Both the position numbers and the translations under genes were made by a program. The notes beneath the pieces are model-generated. The model saw only the letters and a program-made list of their open reading frames with translations, ran no database searches and was not told the origin of the DNA. 64,000 bases of DNA from Actinomadura harenae. GTDB taxonomy: Bacteria > Actinomycetota > Actinomycetes > Streptosporangiales > Streptosporangiaceae. Where the stretch lies: NCBI RefSeq assembly GCF_003696215.1, contig NZ_RFFG01000001.1, positions 62,001 to 126,000 on the forward strand, read 5' to 3'. Shown here in pieces: positions 26,023 through 35,125 of this stretch (position 1 is its first letter; the number at the start of each line of letters is the position of its first letter).

Positions 26023-27267
26023 ATGACGCATCCCCTTCGCGGCCGGGACTTCCGGCTGCTGTTCGGCGCCCGGGCGCTCTCCCTGGCCGGGGACGCCGTC
26101 GTCCCGGCCGCGCTGGCGCTGGCCGTGCTTCGGGTGACCGGGTCGGGTTCCGGGCTCGCGATCGTGCTGGCCTCGGCGATGCTCCCCCGGCTCGTCGCGC
26201 TCCCCCTCGGCGGAGTCCTGGCCGACCGCCGGGGCGCCCGCCCGATCGCGATCGGCACGGACACGCTGGCCTGCGCGGCGCAGGTCTGCACGGCGGTCCT
26301 GCTGCTCGGCGGGCACCCGTCCCTGTGGCAGCTCGCGATCGCGCAGGCGGTCGGCGGCGCGGCGTCCGGCCTGGCGCTGCCGGCGCTGTCGCCACTGGTC
26401 GTCGGGACCGTCCCGGCGGACGCCCTGCCCCGCGCGAACGCGCTCCTGGGCACCGTCGCGGGCGGGGCGAGGCTGCTCGGCCCGGCCATCGCGGGCACGT
26501 TCGTCCTGACCGTCGGCCCCGGCTGGACGTTCCTGCTCGACGCCGCGTCCTTCGGGGCGAGCGCCGTCCTGATCTCGTGCACGCGCGTACAGCGGAGGGC
26601 CCCGGATCCCGAGGGACCTGCGACATCGCTTCGGGATGACCTGAAAGAGGGATGGGCGGAGGTCCGCGCACGCGACTGGTACTGGACGAGCCTCATCGCG
26701 CACGGCATATGGAACGGCGCGCAGGGTGCCATGCTCACGCTCGCACCGGTGATCGCCGTCCAGCGGCTCGGCGGCGAATCCGTCTGGATCGTCACAACGG
26801 AAGCGGGCGCGGCGGGGGTCTTCGTTGGGTCCCTGCTAGCAGGACGCTTCCGACCGCGCCGTCCGGTGGCCGTGGCCAACGCGGGCCTCGTCGCCTACGC
26901 GATTCCGCTGACCGCGCTCGCCTTCTACGCGCCGGCCATGGTTTTCGTGCCCTGTTACGCCTTGGCCCTGGCGGGCCTCGGATTCCTGAATCCGACGTGG
27001 GAGTCGACCGTCCAGGCCCTCATCCCCGAAAGGGCCCTCGCACGGGTCTCTTCCTACGACTGGCTGCTGTCCATGGCCGCCGCGCCTCTCGGCTACACGC
27101 TCGGCCCATGGGCGGCCTCCCTGTGGGGTCCGCGCGCGCCGCTCCTGGTCGCCGCCGTACTGGTCGCCACGTCCTGCCTGGGCACCTTCGCGGCCCCCGG
27201 CGTCCGCCGCCTCACACTGGACGCCGCCAAAGACCCCAGCCCTACCCCCGAACCCCAACCCGCCTAA
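26023..27267 (+). CDS. MFS transporter, EntS-like exporter
   Basis: 414 residues with about twelve membrane segments. The N-terminus FRLLFGARALSLAGDAVVPA, GGVLADRRGARP between helices 2 and 3 and a long central loop (VQRRAPDPEGPATSLRDDLK) are typical of the MFS_3/EntS group of drug and siderophore exporters. The substrate is unknown. It is divergent from a MarR repressor and its promoter overlaps the operator, so it is probably induced by the compound it exports. A strong terminator follows. Confidence 0.9.
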   Translation: MTHPLRGRDFRLLFGARALSLAGDAVVPAALALAVLRVTGSGSGLAIVLASAMLPRLVALPLGGVLADRRGARPIAIGTDTLACAAQVCTAVLLLGGHPSLWQLAIAQAVGGAASGLALPALSPLVVGTVPADALPRANALLGTVAGGARLLGPAIAGTFVLTVGPGWTFLLDAASFGASAVLISCTRVQRRAPDPEGPATSLRDDLKEGWAEVRARDWYWTSLIAHGIWNGAQGAMLTLAPVIAVQRLGGESVWIVTTEAGAAGVFVGSLLAGRFRPRRPVAVANAGLVAYAIPLTALAFYAPAMVFVPCYALALAGLGFLNPTWESTVQALIPERALARVSSYDWLLSMAAAPLGYTLGPWAASLWGPRAPLLVAAVLVATSCLGTFAAPGVRRLTLDAAKDPSPTPEPQPA

Positions 27268-27284
27268 CGCACACGGATGAGGAC

Positions 27285-27319
27285 GGCGTCCCCGGCCTGT
27301 ACTGGTGGCCGGGGACGCC
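27285..27319. terminator. Bidirectional terminator
   Basis: Perfect 13-bp stem GGCGTCCCCGGCC (27285-27297) with 27307-27319, loop 9 bases, between the convergent MFS and SPFH genes. Confidence 0.8.
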
Positions 27320-27326
27320 GACAGTT

Positions 27327-28400
27327 CTACTGCTGAGGAGCTTCCGGCTGTCCGCCGGAGCCGCCCTCGTCGCCACCCGCGATCGGGCGCGGGTACTCCG
27401 GGCGGGTCAGCTCCGGCGCGTCCTCGTCGGCCTGCTTCGACTCGTCGAGCGCGTGGCGCTGCGGCTCGTCCAGGCCCAGGACGGGCGGGACCTCCTTGAC
27501 CGACTGCATCTCCGAGTCCTTCGCGGTGGCCTTGGCGAGGTCCTCCTCCGCCTTGGCGAGGCGCGCGCTGAGGTCCTGCTTCGGCCCGCTCTCGCCGCCC
27601 GCCTGGACCGACGCCGACCCGCCGGCCGCGCGCTCGAAGAACCGCAGGATCTCGACCGGCAGCGGCATGACCAGCGTGCTGTTCTTCTCCGCCGACACCT
27701 CGACGACGGTCTGCAGCAGGCGCAGCTGCAGGGCCGCCGGGTCCTGCGACATGATCTCGGCCGCCGCGGCCAGCCGCTTGGACGCCTGGAACTCACCGTC
27801 CGCGGTGATGATCCGGGCGCGCCGCTCACGCTCGGCCTCGGCCTGCCGGGCCATCGACCGCTTCATGCCCTCCGGCAGCGACACGTCCTTGATCTCGACG
27901 CGCTCGATCAGGATGCCCCACGGGTCCTGGGTGATGTTGTCGATGATCCCGCGCAGCCGCGTGTTGATCTTCTCGCGCTCGCCCAGCAGCTCCTGCATGT
28001 CGGACTGGCCGATGATCGACCGCAGCGAGGTCTGCGCGACGGTGGACACCGCGTAGCCGTAGTTCTGCACGTTCACGATCGCCTTCACCGGGTCCACGAC
28101 CCGGAAGTAGACGACCGCGTCCACCCGGACGCTCACGTTGTCCTGGGTGATGCCCTCCTGAGCGGGCACTCCCATGGTCACCGTCTGCTGGTTGACCTTC
28201 TGCATCCGCTCGGCGATCGGGATGATGACGGTCAGGCCGGGCAGGCGCACCGCCCCAGGGCGGAGCCGGCCACCGCGCTGCACCTGGCCGAACCGGAAGA
28301 CGATGCCGTGTTCGAACTGCTGCACGATCCTGACCGACGAGGCCAGTCCGACCAGTGCGAGCACTCCGATCACTATGACGAGGAAGAGGACCACCTCCAT
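27327..28400 (-). CDS. SPFH/stomatin-like membrane protein
   Basis: 357 residues. One N-terminal membrane helix (VVLFLVIVIGVLALVGLASS), then the SPFH/band-7 domain (VRIVQQFEHGIVFRFGQV, GITQDNVSVRVDAVVYFRVV, LRSIIGQSDMQELLGEREKI, DPWGILIERVEIKDVSLPEG), a coiled segment (RSMARQAEAERERRARIITA) and an acidic, Pro-rich C-terminal tail with LAKAEEDLAKATAKDSEMQ. SPFH proteins form membrane ring or raft assemblies and often regulate membrane proteases. No NfeD partner is adjacent, so its client is unknown. It is divergent from the ArsA pair. Confidence 0.92.
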   Translation of the reverse strand: MEVVLFLVIVIGVLALVGLASSVRIVQQFEHGIVFRFGQVQRGGRLRPGAVRLPGLTVIIPIAERMQKVNQQTVTMGVPAQEGITQDNVSVRVDAVVYFRVVDPVKAIVNVQNYGYAVSTVAQTSLRSIIGQSDMQELLGEREKINTRLRGIIDNITQDPWGILIERVEIKDVSLPEGMKRSMARQAEAERERRARIITADGEFQASKRLAAAAEIMSQDPAALQLRLLQTVVEVSAEKNSTLVMPLPVEILRFFERAAGGSASVQAGGESGPKQDLSARLAKAEEDLAKATAKDSEMQSVKEVPPVLGLDEPQRHALDESKQADEDAPELTRPEYPRPIAGGDEGGSGGQPEAPQQ

Positions 28401-28643
28401 GGCGGGCCCACCTTTCAGATGTACTTCCCCGGGTCCGACGCCCGGACCCGCGCGGACCGTCCGCCCGGTGTCCGCGCCGCGCCCACTTCGATGATGGCCA
28501 CGGCGGGCCGGCGACCGGTTCGCGTTTCCCAGCTAACCGCGTGGGCACGTCCGAAACAACGGTCCGCACCCGGAGAGGGCATCGTGTCAGGGATCACTTA
28601 TCTCACGGGAGCCGGGCTCTGAAGTCCTTGCCGAGCGAACGAT

Positions 28644-29651
28644 ATGGTCGATCGGGTGAGCGCGAGAGACACCGACTGGGACGGCGTACGCCTCCACGTG
28701 GTCACGGGCAAGGGCGGCACGGGCAAGACCACCGTGGCCGCCGCCCTCGCCCTGGCCCTGGCGGCGGGAGGCCGCAGGGTACTGCTGGTTGAGGTCGAGG
28801 GGCGGCAGGGGATCGCCCAGCTCTTCGACGTCCCACCGCTGCCCTACGAGGAGCGCAGGGTCGCGGTCGCCCCGGGCGGCGGCGACGTCCACGCGCTCGC
28901 CGTGGACACCGAGGAGGCGCTCATCGAGTACCTCGAGATGTTCTACAACCTCAAGCGGGCCGGGAAGGCGATGACCAAGCTCGGCATCGTCGACTTCGTC
29001 ACGACGATCGCGCCCGGGCTGCGCGACGTCATCCTGACCGGGAAGACCTCCGAGTCCGTCCGGCGGAAGACCAAGGACGGCTCGTTCATCTACGACGCCG
29101 TCGTCATGGACGCCCCGCCCACCGGACGCATCACCAAGTTCCTCAACGTCAACGAGGAGGTGTCCGGGCTCGCCAAGGTCGGCCCCGTCCGCAACCACGC
29201 CGACACCGTGATGAAGGTGGTGCGCAGCCCGGAGACGGCCGTCCACTTCGTCACGCTCCTGGAGGAGATGCCCGTCCAGGAGACCATGGACGGCATCCAC
29301 GACCTGCGCGAAGCCGGGCTCCCGGTCGGCGGCGTGATCGTGAACATGGAGCACACGCCCGTCCTGTCGCCGGACGACCTCGCCGCGGCCGCCGCCGGCG
29401 AGCTGGACTCCGAGGAGATCGTCCGCGGCGTCAAGGCCGCCGGGCTGGAGCACGGCGCCGAGCGGATCGCCGCCGTCCTCACCGCCGAGGCCACCGAGCA
29501 CGCCCGCCGCACGGCCCTCCAGGCCCGCGAGAAGGAGCGCCTGGAGACCCTCGACCTCCCGCGCTACACCCTCCCCCTGCTCCCGGACGGCATGGACCTG
29601 GCCGGACTCTACGACCTGGCCGAGTCCCTCCGCGCCCAGGGCGCCGCATGA
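28644..29651 (+). CDS. ArsA-family ATPase, first of a pair
   Basis: 335 residues from ATG 28644; GTG 28656 is a good alternative because TATGGT lies 8 bases before it as a -10 for a leaderless mRNA. Deviant Walker A TGKGGTGKTT (residues 21-30), VVMDAPPTGRITKFL as switch/Walker B region, and no arsenite-binding cysteines. It matches Rv3679. In mycobacteria the Rv3679-Rv3680 pair forms a heteromeric ATPase complex linked to glycerol/nitrate-related intoxication rather than to arsenic, so arsenic export is not implied. The last codons and stop are duplicated (29628-29675). Confidence 0.92.
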   Translation: MVDRVSARDTDWDGVRLHVVTGKGGTGKTTVAAALALALAAGGRRVLLVEVEGRQGIAQLFDVPPLPYEERRVAVAPGGGDVHALAVDTEEALIEYLEMFYNLKRAGKAMTKLGIVDFVTTIAPGLRDVILTGKTSESVRRKTKDGSFIYDAVVMDAPPTGRITKFLNVNEEVSGLAKVGPVRNHADTVMKVVRSPETAVHFVTLLEEMPVQETMDGIHDLREAGLPVGGVIVNMEHTPVLSPDDLAAAAAGELDSEEIVRGVKAAGLEHGAERIAAVLTAEATEHARRTALQAREKERLETLDLPRYTLPLLPDGMDLAGLYDLAESLRAQGAA

Positions 29652-29675
29652 CTCCGCGCCCAGGGCGCCGCATGA
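29628..29675. repeat. Perfect 24-bp tandem duplication spanning a stop codon
   Basis: Copy 1 (29628-29651) encodes LRAQGAA and the stop of the first ArsA gene. Copy 2 (29652-29675) is identical and directly adjacent. Confidence 0.9.
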
Positions 29676-29793
29676 TCCCGCGCCCCCGTCCGGCGCGCGC
29701 GCACGCGGTGCGCGGCCCGGACGCGCGGGCACACGGGGAGGACCGCGGCGTCCGGACGCGCCGCACGATCACTGGTTCGACGGAGACTGTCTG

Positions 29794-30948
29794 ATGAGCC
29801 CGACCGGCAAGACCCCGCCCGCGCTGGACGTCGACAAGCTGCTGGACGACCCGCGCACCAAGATCATCGTCTGCTGTGGCTCCGGCGGCGTCGGCAAGAC
29901 CACCACGGCCGCCGCGCTCGGCGTGCGCGCCGCCCGGCGCGGCCGCGACGTCGTCGTCCTCACCGTCGACCCGGCCCGGCGGCTCGCCCAGTCGATGGGC
30001 CTGTCCGAGCTCGACAACAGCCCGCGCCGCATCGAGGTCGGCGGCGACGGCGAACTGCACGCGATGATGCTCGACATGAAGCGCACCTTCGACGAGATCG
30101 TCGAGGCGCACGCCGACCCGGACCGGGCCCGCCAGATCCTGGCCAACCCCTTCTACCAGTCGCTCTCCTCGTCCCTGTCCGGGACGCAGGAGTACATGGC
30201 GATGGAGAAGCTCGGCCAGCTGCACCGCTCCGGCGCCTGGGACCTCATCATCGTCGACACCCCGCCGTCCCGGAACGCGCTGGACTTCCTGGACGCGCCC
30301 GAACGCATGGGCCGCTTCCTCGACGGCCGCTTCATGAAGATCCTCGCCGCCCCGGCCAAGACCGGCGGACGGTTCGGCGTGAAGGTGATCAGCGCCGGGT
30401 TCGGCATGTTCACCGGCGTCATCAACAAGGTCCTCGGCGTCCAGCTGCTGCGCGACGTGCAGACCTTCGTCGCCGCGTTCGACACGATGTTCGGCGGGTT
30501 CCGCGAGCGCGCCGAGAAGACCTTCCGCCTGCTCCAGACCCCGGGCACCGCGTTCCTCGTCGTCGCCGCCCCCGAGCCGGACGCGCTCCGCGAGGCGTCC
30601 TACTTCGTGGAGCGCCTCGCCGAGGAGCGGATGCCGCTCGCCGGCCTCGTCGTCAACCGCGTCCACGAGGCCGACGACCTGCTGTCCGCCGCGCGTTCCC
30701 AGGCCGCCGCCGAGACCCTGGAGGAACGCGGCGAGCACCCGCTCACCGCCGCCCTGCTGCGCCTGCACACCGACCGCGTCCAGCTCGCCGCGCGCGAGGA
30801 GCGGCTGCGCGAGCACTTCTCGTCCGCCCATCCGACCGTCCCGGTCATCGCCGTCCCCGCCCAAGCCGAGGATGTCCACGACCTGGAAGGCCTCGACCGC
30901 GTAGGCACCGCCCTCGCCGCCACCCCCGCACCACCGCAGGCGACCTGA
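29794..30948 (+). CDS. ArsA-family ATPase, second of a pair
   Basis: 384 residues from ATG 29794. Deviant Walker A GSGGVGKTTT (29-38), the A-loop-like TVDPARRLAQSMGL, Walker B/switch LIIVDTPPSRNALDFLDAPE, and adenine-binding VAAPEPDALREASYFVERL. The CC at residues 27-28 just before the P-loop is not an arsenite site. It is the Rv3680 counterpart and partner of the upstream gene (gap about 140 bp). Downstream lie a strong hairpin and the WblA-like gene, again as in mycobacteria. Confidence 0.92.
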   Translation: MSPTGKTPPALDVDKLLDDPRTKIIVCCGSGGVGKTTTAAALGVRAARRGRDVVVLTVDPARRLAQSMGLSELDNSPRRIEVGGDGELHAMMLDMKRTFDEIVEAHADPDRARQILANPFYQSLSSSLSGTQEYMAMEKLGQLHRSGAWDLIIVDTPPSRNALDFLDAPERMGRFLDGRFMKILAAPAKTGGRFGVKVISAGFGMFTGVINKVLGVQLLRDVQTFVAAFDTMFGGFRERAEKTFRLLQTPGTAFLVVAAPEPDALREASYFVERLAEERMPLAGLVVNRVHEADDLLSAARSQAAAETLEERGEHPLTAALLRLHTDRVQLAAREERLREHFSSAHPTVPVIAVPAQAEDVHDLEGLDRVGTALAATPAPPQAT

Positions 30949-31462
30949 CCGCGCGCCGGCACGAGGACCGCTGACCTGGGGGTTTGCGGGGATGGTTCTG
31001 CGTATTTCTGGGCGCGCAGTAATCGGTGGGGTTGTTCTGGATTTGTGGCGAATGCCCGGCGGGTGAATGGCTCCCGCCGGGCATTCGTCGTCGTGCGGCC
31101 GCGATGCGCGCCGGATCGGCACTGACCCCGGCAGACGACGGACAAACCACAAGGTCGTGACCGCATCCGGTCAGGACGCATTTTCGGGGTGGCGTCGTTT
31201 CGCTTTCGATCCGGTCCGAAACTGCGGCCTGACCAGGGACGACAACGGCCGCGGACCCATCTCGGGTCCACGGCCGTGAGTCATGTCGTCCGTGCTCGCG
31301 TCCGGTGCGGTCGCGTCCGGCTCGATGTCCGGCGCTCACGCGTCCGTTCGCATGGGGTTGGCTCGCGGAGTTCGCGCGTCCGGTCGACTGCCGCCGACCG
31401 CCCTCCCAGGAGCGCTTGTCCGTCGCCGTGCGAACGCCCTCGCCGGGCGCGGGGCACGGGGG
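30949..31462. other. Convergent intergenic region with two hairpins
   Basis: 514 bp without a supported gene. A perfect 14-bp stem (31050-31063 with 31073-31086, GAATGCCCGGCGGG) probably terminates the ArsA operon. A second near-perfect stem (about 31242-31274, ACGGCCGCGGACCC with one mismatch) is placed to end the WblA-like gene from the other side. Nothing else is seen. Confidence 0.55.
31050..31086 (+). terminator. Terminator after the ArsA pair
   Basis: Stem GAATGCCCGGCGGG (31050-31063) with 31073-31086, loop 9 bases, about 100 bp after the second ArsA stop. Confidence 0.7.
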
Positions 31463-31774
31463 TCAACTCGCGACGAGTTCGCTCTCGTCGCCGTCCACCG
31501 ACCGCTCGTACTCCTCCTTGGCGGTCTCCAGAAGGTCGCGCCACGAGAGCACGTCCGGTCGCCGCCGCAGCAACGCGCGCCGCTCCCGCTCGGTCATGCC
31601 GCCCCACACTCCGAACTCGATCCGGTTGTCGAGGGCGTCGGCGAGACACTCGGTCCGCACCGGGCAGCCGCGGCAGATGAGCTTGGCCCGGTTCTGCGCC
31701 GCACCCTGCACGAACAGGGCGTCCGGATCCGCGTTACGGCAGGCGGCGCGGGCGGTCCAATCCGTGATCCACAT
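31463..31774 (-). CDS. wblA: WhiB-family iron-sulfur regulator, WblA/WhiB4-like
   Basis: 103 residues from ATG 31774 with GGGGAG upstream. Four cysteines (C12, C34, C37, C43) bind the [4Fe-4S] cluster; the beta-turn GVWGG (55-59) and the basic MTERERRALLRRR follow. The conserved block FVQGAAQNRAK and the C-terminal SWRDLLETAKEEYERS place it in the WblA (Streptomyces)/WhiB4 (mycobacteria) branch rather than WhiB1-3 or WhiD. These proteins act as redox-responsive regulators; WblA controls development and secondary metabolism in Streptomyces. It sits between the ArsA pair and the PBP gene, as Rv3681c does. Confidence 0.93.
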   Translation of the reverse strand: MWITDWTARAACRNADPDALFVQGAAQNRAKLICRGCPVRTECLADALDNRIEFGVWGGMTERERRALLRRRPDVLSWRDLLETAKEEYERSVDGDESELVAS

Positions 31775-32113
31775 CTTGGCCCCACTCCCCTAGGGTCTGT
31801 GTCGATTTGCGCTCTATGGCCAGACGGGCGCGGACGTCGGGCCGCCAAACGAAAGCCGTGGGGAAGAACTTACGGAAGCGAGGGACGATTCAACAGTCCC
31901 CGATGGGCCCATTCTCGATATAGCCCACCGGGGCCATACCGCCGGAACGGACTAGTTACCTGTACTTGACGCGTGAGCCATGCCGCCGGTTGCCACGCGC
32001 ACGAGGCACGCCTACGGGAAGACACGGGCGGGGAGGACCATGTTCGGGCTAAATCGCGGCGTGGCGGGGCAACCTGTCCCGAATGCACTGGTCGCCCCGC
32101 GTACTCTAGGCGG
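31775..32113. promoter_or_regulatory. Divergent wblA-PBP promoter region
   Basis: 339 bp between two divergent genes. TACTCT (32102-32107) lies 7 bases before GTG 32114 and is a likely -10 for a leaderless PBP transcript. An AT-rich part around 31885-31970 may hold other promoters. No gene is seen. Confidence 0.45.
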
Positions 32114-34417
32114 GTGCATGATGCGAACGAGGGTCGGGGGAACGTCTTCTCCACGCTGATCCGGTTGCTCGCGGCGAGTATCGCCGCCGGTGTCCTGGTC
32201 GCGCTGATCGCCTTGCCGGGGGTCGGCTCGACCGGCATGACCGCGCGAGACGCCGCGGAGAACTTCGAGAGCATGGACAGCAAGCTCGACTCGACGCCAC
32301 CGTCCGAGAAGACGGTGGTGTACGACGCGAGCGGCACCCAGGTCGCGACGTTCTTCGACCGGTACCGCGAGTCGGTCCGGCTCGACCAGGTGGCGCCCAT
32401 CATGCGCAACGCGATGGTCGACATCGAGGACTACCGCTTCTACAGCCACGGCGCGCTCGACTTCAAGGGCACCGTGCGGGCCCTGGCGTCGAACGTGGAG
32501 TCCGACGGCACGCAGGGCGGGTCCACCCTCACGCAGCAGTACGTGAAGAACATCCTGGTCGACCGCGCGCGCAACCAGAAGGAGTACCAGGAGGCGACCG
32601 CCCCGACGGCCGGGCGCAAGCTGCGCGAGCTGCGCTACGCGCTCGACATCGAGCGCAAGATGTCCAAGGACAAGATCCTCGAGGGCTACCTCAACATCGC
32701 CTACTTCGGCGCGGGCGCGTACGGCATCCAGGCCGCGTCCATGCGGTACTTCACCAAGCCCGCCGCCCAGCTCACGCTGGAGCAGGCGGCGCTGCTCGCG
32801 GGCATCACGCAGAACCCGAACGCCTACGACCCGATCCGCTTCCCGAACGCCGCCAAGACGCGCCGCGACACCGTGCTGCGCCGCATGGAGCAGCTCAAGC
32901 ACATCACCAAGGCGCAGGCCGACGCCGCGATCGCCAAGCCGGTCAAGCTGAAGCGCACCGACCCCGCCGGCGGCTGCGAGACCAGCAAGGCTCCGTTCTT
33001 CTGCGAGTACGTGAAGTACGAGGTCCTCAACGTCCTCTCGGACGGCAAGTACTGGTCGCTGCCGGGCAAGCAGCAGGTCGAGTTCGTCAACAAGCTCAAC
33101 CGGGGCGGCTACACCGTCCGCACCACGCTCGACATGGACGCCCAGCGCTCACTCGACTCCGCCCTGCGGAACAGGGTCGCGCCGTCCGGCAACAAGGTCG
33201 CGGCCGAGGCGATGGTCCAGCCCGGCACCGGCAAGATCGTGGCGATGGGGCAGAGCAAGCGGTTCGGCGACTCCAAGGGCCGCACCAGCCTGAACCTGGC
33301 CGCCGACACCTCGCACGGCGGCGGCGCGGGCGTCTCCGCCGGCTCGACGTTCAAGGTCTTCACCCTGGCCGAGGCGCTCGACCAGGGCATCCCGGTCAGC
33401 ACCACGATCAACTCGCCGCAGACCACCTCGGTCACCTATCCGATGTGCAAGATCGGCAAGCTCAGCGGCGGCGGCCCCTGGCCCTCGGTCAGCAACGCCG
33501 GCGACTCCGAGGCGGGCAACTTCGACCTCAAGAGCGGCACCTGGCACTCGGTGAACACCTTCTACGCCGAGCTGGAGAAGCGGGTCGGCGTCTGCAACGC
33601 GGTGAAGATGGCCGAGAAGTTCGGCATGCGCAAGGCCACCGGCGCGCCGCTCGACCCCAACCCGTCCCAGGTGCTCGGCACCAACGACATCGACATGGTG
33701 CACCTCGCCGCCGCCTACGCGGGCTTCGCCGCGCGCGGCAGGTACTGCGCGCCGGTCGCCATCACCCAGATCGTCGACCCGCAGGGCAAGCAGCTCAAGC
33801 TCCCCGCGCAGGACTGCCACCAGGCCGTCGACTCCAGCGTCGCGGACGAGGTCAACTCGATCCTCAGCGGCGTCCTCACCAAGGGCACCGCGAAGAACAT
33901 CGGCAGCATCGGCCGTCCGGCCGCGGGCAAGACCGGCACCTGTGAGAACTTCACCTGCGCCGTGTTCGCGGGCCACACCCCGAACCTCGCCGCGGCGGTC
34001 GCCTACTGGGACTTCCGCGGCCCCTGGTCGCACCCGGTGTACGGCGTCTACGGCGCCGACATCCCCGCCCCGATCTGGGCGACCTCGATGCGCGGCGCCC
34101 TCTCGGGCAAGCCCGGCCCAGGCTTCACCTCGCCCACCAAGAACTTCGGCGACACCACCAAGATCCCGGACCTGAAGGGCCAGTCGCTCGGCACGGCCCA
34201 GTCGGCCCTCAGGTCCGCCGGGTTCAAGGTGAAGGTCTCGCCGAAGCCGGTGAACTCCGACCAGCCCAAGGGCACGGTCGCGTCCACCTCACCCGGCGCG
34301 GGCACCGACGCCGACGCCAACACCCTCGTGATCATCTACCTGAGCAACGGCTCCGCGAAGAACCAGCCCGCCCAGAAGCCCACCCAGAACGCCAACGGCT
34401 GGCCCTGGCCCTTCTGA
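32114..34417 (+). CDS. Class A penicillin-binding protein with PASTA domain
   Basis: About 767 residues from GTG 32114; the frame is open back to 31973 but the longer form puts 47 unlikely residues before the membrane helix. One membrane helix (LIRLLAASIAAGVLVALIAL) is followed by a glycosyltransferase domain (IEDYRFYSHGALDF with catalytic Glu near residue 104; GGSTLTQQYVKN). The transpeptidase domain has SxxK STFK (S411, K414), SVN (HSVNTFYAEL) and KTG (K606). A C-terminal PASTA domain (IPDLKGQSLGTAQSALRSAG) ends the protein. It polymerises and cross-links peptidoglycan outside the membrane. It is the counterpart of PonA2 (Rv3682) by position and architecture. Confidence 0.94.
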   Translation: MHDANEGRGNVFSTLIRLLAASIAAGVLVALIALPGVGSTGMTARDAAENFESMDSKLDSTPPSEKTVVYDASGTQVATFFDRYRESVRLDQVAPIMRNAMVDIEDYRFYSHGALDFKGTVRALASNVESDGTQGGSTLTQQYVKNILVDRARNQKEYQEATAPTAGRKLRELRYALDIERKMSKDKILEGYLNIAYFGAGAYGIQAASMRYFTKPAAQLTLEQAALLAGITQNPNAYDPIRFPNAAKTRRDTVLRRMEQLKHITKAQADAAIAKPVKLKRTDPAGGCETSKAPFFCEYVKYEVLNVLSDGKYWSLPGKQQVEFVNKLNRGGYTVRTTLDMDAQRSLDSALRNRVAPSGNKVAAEAMVQPGTGKIVAMGQSKRFGDSKGRTSLNLAADTSHGGGAGVSAGSTFKVFTLAEALDQGIPVSTTINSPQTTSVTYPMCKIGKLSGGGPWPSVSNAGDSEAGNFDLKSGTWHSVNTFYAELEKRVGVCNAVKMAEKFGMRKATGAPLDPNPSQVLGTNDIDMVHLAAAYAGFAARGRYCAPVAITQIVDPQGKQLKLPAQDCHQAVDSSVADEVNSILSGVLTKGTAKNIGSIGRPAAGKTGTCENFTCAVFAGHTPNLAAAVAYWDFRGPWSHPVYGVYGADIPAPIWATSMRGALSGKPGPGFTSPTKNFGDTTKIPDLKGQSLGTAQSALRSAGFKVKVSPKPVNSDQPKGTVASTSPGAGTDADANTLVIIYLSNGSAKNQPAQKPTQNANGWPWPF

Positions 34418-34474
34418 CCCACTCAGCTCTTCTGAGGCCACGCGGGCCGTCTGATCCACGCCCGCACGCACGAC

Positions 34475-34506
34475 GAGGCCCCGGCGGCATCCGCTGCCAG
34501 GGCCTC
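34475..34506. terminator. Terminator between PBP and YqeY genes
   Basis: A near-perfect stem GAGGCCCCGGCGGC/GCTGCCAGGGCCTC, followed by CCCCGTTTCTCC on the plus strand, between convergent genes. Confidence 0.65.
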
Positions 34507-34534
34507 CCCGTTTCTCCGATCATCGGCCGCCCGG

Positions 34535-34576
34535 GCCGGTCAGGCAGCGCCGGTCAGGCAGCGCCGGTCAGGCAGA
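34535..34576. repeat. 14-bp tandem triplication across the yqeY stop
   Basis: GCCGGTCAGGCAGC occurs three times in a row (34535-34548, 34549-34562, and 34563-34576 with one change). The unit nearest the gene contains its TGA, so the gene end has been amplified downstream. Confidence 0.85.
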
Positions 34577-35026
34577 GGTGAGCTGGCGCTTGACCTCGGC
34601 GGCGACGCGTCCGCCCTCGGCGCGTCCGGCGACCTTCGGGTTCACGACCTTCATGACCTGGCCCATGGCACGCGGGCCCTCGGCGCCGGTCTCGGCGATC
34701 GCGTCGGCGACCAGGGCGGTCAGCTCGACGTCGCTGAGCTGCGCGGGCAGGTAGCCGTCCAGCACCTCGTGCTCGTCGCGCTCGGCCTGCGCCTGCTCGG
34801 TCCGTCCGGCGTCCGCGAACGCCTGCGCGGCCTCGCGCCGCTTCTTGGCCTCGCGGGTCAGGACCTTGACCACGTCGTCGTCGGACAGCCGGCGAGCCTG
34901 CTTCCCGGCGACCTCCTCGTTCTTGACCGCCGTCAGCGCCATCCGCAGGGTGCGGGTACGCACCTCGTCGCGGGCCTTCATGGCGACCGAGAGGTCGGCC
35001 TCCAGCTTCTCCTTCAGGGCACTCAT
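34568..35026 (-). CDS. GatB/YqeY domain protein
   Basis: 152 residues from ATG 35026. Entirely helical YqeY family: MSALKEKLEADLSVAMKARD, TLRMALTAVKNEEVAGKQAR, DDVVKVLTREAKKRREAAQA and the C-terminal GPRAMGQVMKVVNPKVAGRA, which resembles the tail domain of the amidotransferase subunit GatB. It may bind tRNA, but the role of the free-standing protein is not established. It is divergent from the metallophosphoesterase gene; 99 bp separate the starts. Confidence 0.9.
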   Translation of the reverse strand: MSALKEKLEADLSVAMKARDEVRTRTLRMALTAVKNEEVAGKQARRLSDDDVVKVLTREAKKRREAAQAFADAGRTEQAQAERDEHEVLDGYLPAQLSDVELTALVADAIAETGAEGPRAMGQVMKVVNPKVAGRAEGGRVAAEVKRQLTSA

Positions 35027-35125
35027 GGTCACATGATGCCCGCTGTGCCCCCGTGGCCTCACCAGGATTACCGCGTGGCCCGGGACTCTGGAAGCATTGG
35101 AGGGGACCACCCCGGAGGGAGAACC

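Noticed and set aside
28644-30948. Arsenite efflux ATPases
   Set aside because: The ArsA-type fold is clear but arsenite-binding cysteines and arsB/arsR neighbours are missing; the pair matches the mycobacterial Rv3679-Rv3680 type.
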